A program made the translations under genes and the position numbers. This document shows, piece after piece, positions 15,663 through 18,061 of a stretch of 18,061 nucleotides of DNA. The DNA is taken from NCBI GenBank assembly GCA_029865665.1, contig JARXAV010000187.1, forward strand, positions 1 to 18,061. The letters run 5' to 3'. The stretch comes from Flectobacillus sp. GTDB taxonomy: Bacteria; Bacteroidota; Bacteroidia; Cytophagales; Spirosomataceae. Position 1 is the stretch's first letter; the number at the start of each line of letters is the position of its first letter. The notes under the pieces are model-generated. The model saw only the letters and a list, made by a program, of their open reading frames with translations, was not told the origin of the DNA and did no database searches.

Positions 15663-15876
15663 TTTGTTATAGTTAAGTACTCAAAACTAAGTAGGACAAG
15701 CTCTCTTGTCGATACAGAAAATTTCTGGAATAAATAATACCACTTAATTTTAGCAAAATTTTATAACGGTAATACCCTGATTTCAGTTGCTCAACTATAA
15801 CAAAAATCCACCGAATTTTCTTGGGCTAGTATCTGCCACCAAGTTGCTTCACTAAATCCAATTGATACCTTCTGTT

Positions 15877-16025
15877 ATGAATAAACAAGCCTACCAGCTT
15901 GTCAAGAACAGGATCTAAAGATACTTGAAGCTAAGAAAAATAAAGCTCAACTTGATGGAGAATATATGGTGGCGACCAATTTCAAAAACGTAGTGATGCA
16001 ACGGTATATGGCTTTAATCACCTAA
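15877..16025 (+). pseudogene. Short coding-like remnant, frames broken
   Basis: Two overlapping plus-strand frames look like pieces of one gene. ATG 15877 gives MNKQAYQLVKNRI and stops at 15918. A second frame open from 15885 gives CQEQDLKILEAKKNKAQL, then DGEYMVATNFKNVV, ending in TAA at 16025. A single indel near 15900 would join them. The lysine-rich helical composition looks real, but no family is recognised. It could be debris of a mobile or mobilisation gene. The rest of 15802-16070 shows nothing else. Confidence 0.25.
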
Positions 16026-16070
16026 CTGAACTCAATTTTTAATGAGAGTAGGTATCCATTTTTTTTATTT

Positions 16071-16140
16071 CTGTAACAGCCCATCAATACCAAGAGAGTT
16101 TACCACCAACTACGATTGAAGATTGACAGGGCTGTTACTG
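16071..16140. mobile_element. 70-bp element with terminal inverted repeats, IS or MITE remnant
   Basis: CTGTAACAGCCC (16071-16082) and GGGCTGTTACTG (16129-16140) are inverted repeats with one mismatch. The 10-bp core GTAACAGCCC is perfect. The interior plus-strand frame ends ESLPPTTIED and a stop just inside the right repeat, as transposase C-termini often do. No target duplication is evident. A deletion derivative of an insertion sequence is the best guess. Confidence 0.35.
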
Positions 16141-16151
16141 AAAGTAGCCTA

Positions 16152-17627
16152 TTAAACACCTAACTCGGTTAAAGCGGCTTGGGCTTTATTGTCGATTGAG
16201 TTTTTATACTCGTGCTTTTTATAGGTTAATGCTTTTTCAAAATAGCTTCTAGCCCTAGCTTTATCGTTTTTCGCTAGGTAACTATAGCCTAGTTGTAGGC
16301 ATGAAGTGGGAGCAAAATACGTATTCAAATTTCCTGCTAATTCGATGGCATGGACATATAAGGAAATGGCTACATTCGGTTGATTTATCTTTTGATAAAT
16401 ACGTGCTTTTCGGTAATTAAATTCGACTTTTTCAAGCGGATTGGTAAAGTTTGCTTCCGTCAACTCATCAAGTGCATCTAAGGCTTCAGTATTATAGCCA
16501 CCATCAAAAGCAAATCGAGCTTTGAGTAGGTTTTTAGAAGGGAAGGTTTTTGTCTTTTGAAATGACTCATAAAAAGACTGAGCGTTCTTGTCTGCTTCCG
16601 ATAGCTTTTTTCCGATACTATTAATTCGATTTAGGTAAGCCAATGCTTGTTCTGAATTATTGGCAAGCCAGTAACTTAATGCTAATTTATAGGTTGCATC
16701 TTTCTGGAAACTATGTCCACGGAAAGCTCTTAAATACGCTTGATATGACTTAATAGCCTGAGCATATTGCCCCTTTTGTAGGGCTATTTCACCTTGGTAA
16801 AGGTCAAAAATAGGTAAGTTTAAGTAAGCACTTCCTGTTGGACGACTTTGTACAATTTTCAAGGCTTGTTCGCTCTTATTATCTTTTAATGAAATTGATG
16901 TGCCTAGAAAACTAACCGCTAAGTTATCGGGGTTTTTATGAACAAAATCGAGTACTTCTTGGCGTTCTCGGTCGTTTAAGGTTAAGATATTTGATTGAAT
17001 AAATAACTGATAAAACTTGGCTTCCTTTCCAATCAACTTATCGTTGGTAGCCATGTCTAATTCCTTTAGCCCTTGTTGGATATTTCCTTTGAGTCCCAAT
17101 AATCTAGTAATCCAACGATAATTTTCTGGTACTGAGCCTATCAATACATGTAATAGTCCTAAGCTCTTGTTATTCAGCGAGAAAGTTGGGAATTTTTTGT
17201 GATTTTCTTCCAATAATTTATAGGCCGAGATGGCATTAAATCCACCCTTCGACTCATGTCCTAATTTCATTTTTACTAAAGCCCAATGGAAATTAATTTC
17301 AGCCCGAATGAAGCGATTATAAGGAGAAGTATTATCCATTTTTTCGATTAAATCAAGGCGTTCATCTTCTTGATCAACCAGCCGATTATAGGCTGCTTCG
17401 TCTTCCGTGGCAAACAACACAATCATATCCGCAAAATCGTCTAACCAAATTTTAATTCCATTGGTAGGCGATTCCTGAGCCAAGAGTTGTCGAGCATGTT
17501 GTACTTTCAGCTGGGTTAATTCTTGATAAGCCAATTGAAGATTAGGGGTCAGTACAAAATCATTTCCATACGAATTGACTGCCATGCCTATTACGAGGCT
17601 TATCAATAAAAAAAACGTTCTTATCAT
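16152..17627 (-). CDS. Exported tetratricopeptide-repeat protein, IML2/TTC39-like middle region
   Basis: This 491-residue protein has a signal peptide (MIRTFFLLISLVIGMAVNSYG, mature from about residue 22). There is no lipobox cysteine. It consists mostly of alpha-helical repeats. Clear TPR-like units are at about 273-303 (LYQGEIALQKGQYAQAIKSY), 309-336 (ATYKLALSYWLANNSEQALA), 400-430 and 440-470. The middle stretch (about 158-190: LLHVLIGSVPENYRWITRLL, then GLKGNIQQGLKEL) resembles the GF-x-GDR-x-GL signature of eukaryotic IML2/TTC39 proteins, so it may be a bacterial relative (inference). It starts 26 nt after the redoxin stop and is probably co-transcribed with it. It would work in the periplasm or on the cell surface as a protein-interaction scaffold. 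The partner is unknown. Confidence 0.75.
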   Translation of the reverse strand: MIRTFFLLISLVIGMAVNSYGNDFVLTPNLQLAYQELTQLKVQHARQLLAQESPTNGIKIWLDDFADMIVLFATEDEAAYNRLVDQEDERLDLIEKMDNTSPYNRFIRAEINFHWALVKMKLGHESKGGFNAISAYKLLEENHKKFPTFSLNNKSLGLLHVLIGSVPENYRWITRLLGLKGNIQQGLKELDMATNDKLIGKEAKFYQLFIQSNILTLNDRERQEVLDFVHKNPDNLAVSFLGTSISLKDNKSEQALKIVQSRPTGSAYLNLPIFDLYQGEIALQKGQYAQAIKSYQAYLRAFRGHSFQKDATYKLALSYWLANNSEQALAYLNRINSIGKKLSEADKNAQSFYESFQKTKTFPSKNLLKARFAFDGGYNTEALDALDELTEANFTNPLEKVEFNYRKARIYQKINQPNVAISLYVHAIELAGNLNTYFAPTSCLQLGYSYLAKNDKARARSYFEKALTYKKHEYKNSIDNKAQAALTELGV

Positions 17628-17653
17628 GTTCTTAAAGAATACTTAAAAGCAAA

Positions 17654-18061
17654 TTAAGCTGCCATTTCTTGGCGAATAGCCACAGGAATATTGTTACTTG
17701 CTCCATAAACAGAAGCTAACATTTCAGTAATTGAAAAGGGGTTATCAAAATGCTTGTCGGTAGCAGCATATACTATCTTTCTATTTCTTCCAATGGTATA
17801 AACAGCAGGAACCGTAACATTTTCAGAAATACCAGTAACACTTTCCCATACTGGAAAATCTTCGTCATATAAACCCAATTGCGTAGCGATTGTATGCGTA
17901 GGATCAGCGACTAATTGAAAAGGGATTTGGAAGTAGCTCGCAAACTCTTGAACTTCTTTCGTCTGTCCTTGAACAATCACTACTAGTTCTCCTCCAAGTG
18001 ACACAATTTCTTGATAGGAAGCTCTTAATTTCTGAAGGTGTTCGAAAGCATATTGATTCCA
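17654..18061 (-). CDS. AhpC/TSA-like redoxin, N-terminus outside window, catalytic cysteines absent
   Basis: The frame is open from the window edge to TAA at 17654, giving about 135 codons. The internal GTG at 18004 is not the true start because upstream codons fit the family. The visible part follows peroxiredoxin-like family proteins: WNQYAFEHLQKLRASYQEI, then LGGELVVIVQG, the sheet IPFQLVADPTHTIATQLGLY and VPAVYTIGRNRKIVYA. In relatives the first segment is W-C-P-x-C-x-x-H-L. Here it reads W-N-Q-Y-A-F-E-H-L, and no cysteine occurs in the visible region, so thiol chemistry is probably lost. It could be a binding or regulatory protein with a thioredoxin fold. It precedes the TPR gene by 26 nt. 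Confidence 0.75.
   Translation of the reverse strand, partial: WNQYAFEHLQKLRASYQEIVSLGGELVVIVQGQTKEVQEFASYFQIPFQLVADPTHTIATQLGLYDEDFPVWESVTGISENVTVPAVYTIGRNRKIVYAATDKHFDNPFSITEMLASVYGASNNIPVAIRQEMAA

Larger units (their letters stand above)
15159..15801. other. Iteron-type replication origin
   Basis: Ten copies of the core GTTATAGTT (nine exact, one GTTATATTT) lie in both orientations upstream of rep. Plus orientation: 15161, 15203, 15225, 15246, 15267 (variant), 15543, 15666. Inverted (AACTATAAC): 15435, 15495, 15793. The left flank defines two classes of five: GGTAAAATT-like (15203, 15225, 15246, 15267, 15495) and GGATTTTT-like (15161, 15435, 15543, 15666, 15793). The region also has a very AT-rich tract and several palindromes, including GTTCGTTTT/AAAACGAAC at 15472-15497. 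No clear DnaA box was seen. The whole matches an origin bound by the adjacent Rep_3 protein. Confidence 0.85.

Noticed and set aside
17654..18004. A 116-residue protein starting at GTG 18004
   Set aside because: In-frame codons upstream to the window edge fit the redoxin family, so the gene is longer and partial.

Overview
The window looks like part of a plasmid or secondary replicon from an AT-rich member of the Bacteroidota, most likely Cytophagales-like. This rests on protein style, on the lack of strong Shine-Dalgarno sites, on TAnnTTTG-type promoter elements, and on a Rep_3-family replication initiator beside an iteron-bearing origin. No genus can be assigned from sequence alone. No rRNA, tRNA or CRISPR array was seen. 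All genes are on the minus strand except one ATPase gene.

Reading the minus strand from right to left: (1) 18061-16152 holds the C-terminal part of a cysteine-less AhpC/TSA-like redoxin, followed by an exported TPR protein. (2) 16151-15120 is non-coding. It has a small 70-bp element bounded by inverted repeats, a decayed coding fragment, and a replication origin with ten copies of GTTATAGTT in two sequence classes, an AT-rich tract and a perfect 16-bp-arm palindrome. (3) 15118-13727 encodes the Rep_3 initiator. (4) 13614-12184, on the plus strand and convergent with rep, encodes a P-loop ATPase with a DUF234/PD-(D/E)xK-like C-terminus. It is preceded by three copies of a 16-bp operator-like repeat. 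(5) 11898-10552 encodes an NtrC-type sigma-54 activator. It is followed by a possible 27-codon ORF and a clear intrinsic terminator. (6) 10323-1570 is a complete Kdp potassium-uptake operon. It has a sigma-54-type promoter, two novel micro-ORFs flanking kdpF, then kdpA, kdpB, kdpC, an outer-membrane porin, a stand-alone KdpD N-terminal protein and a separate membrane histidine kinase. (7) 1475-1 holds mlaE and mlaF (partial), a lipid-transport permease and ATPase pair.

How it fits together (inference): the separate KdpD-N and the PAS/HAMP histidine kinase would sense potassium or turgor stress and phosphorylate the NtrC-type regulator. That regulator would activate the sigma-54 promoter at about 10308-10323. 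KdpFABC then pumps K+ across the inner membrane, and the co-transcribed porin may supply K+ across the outer membrane. This differs from the textbook Kdp system, in which a fused KdpD works with an OmpR-type KdpE on a sigma-70 promoter. The most notable points are this rewired control, the three micro-ORFs upstream of kdpA, the carriage of kdp next to a plasmid origin, the two-class iteron origin, the operator-like triplet before the ATPase gene, and the redoxin with no cysteines.
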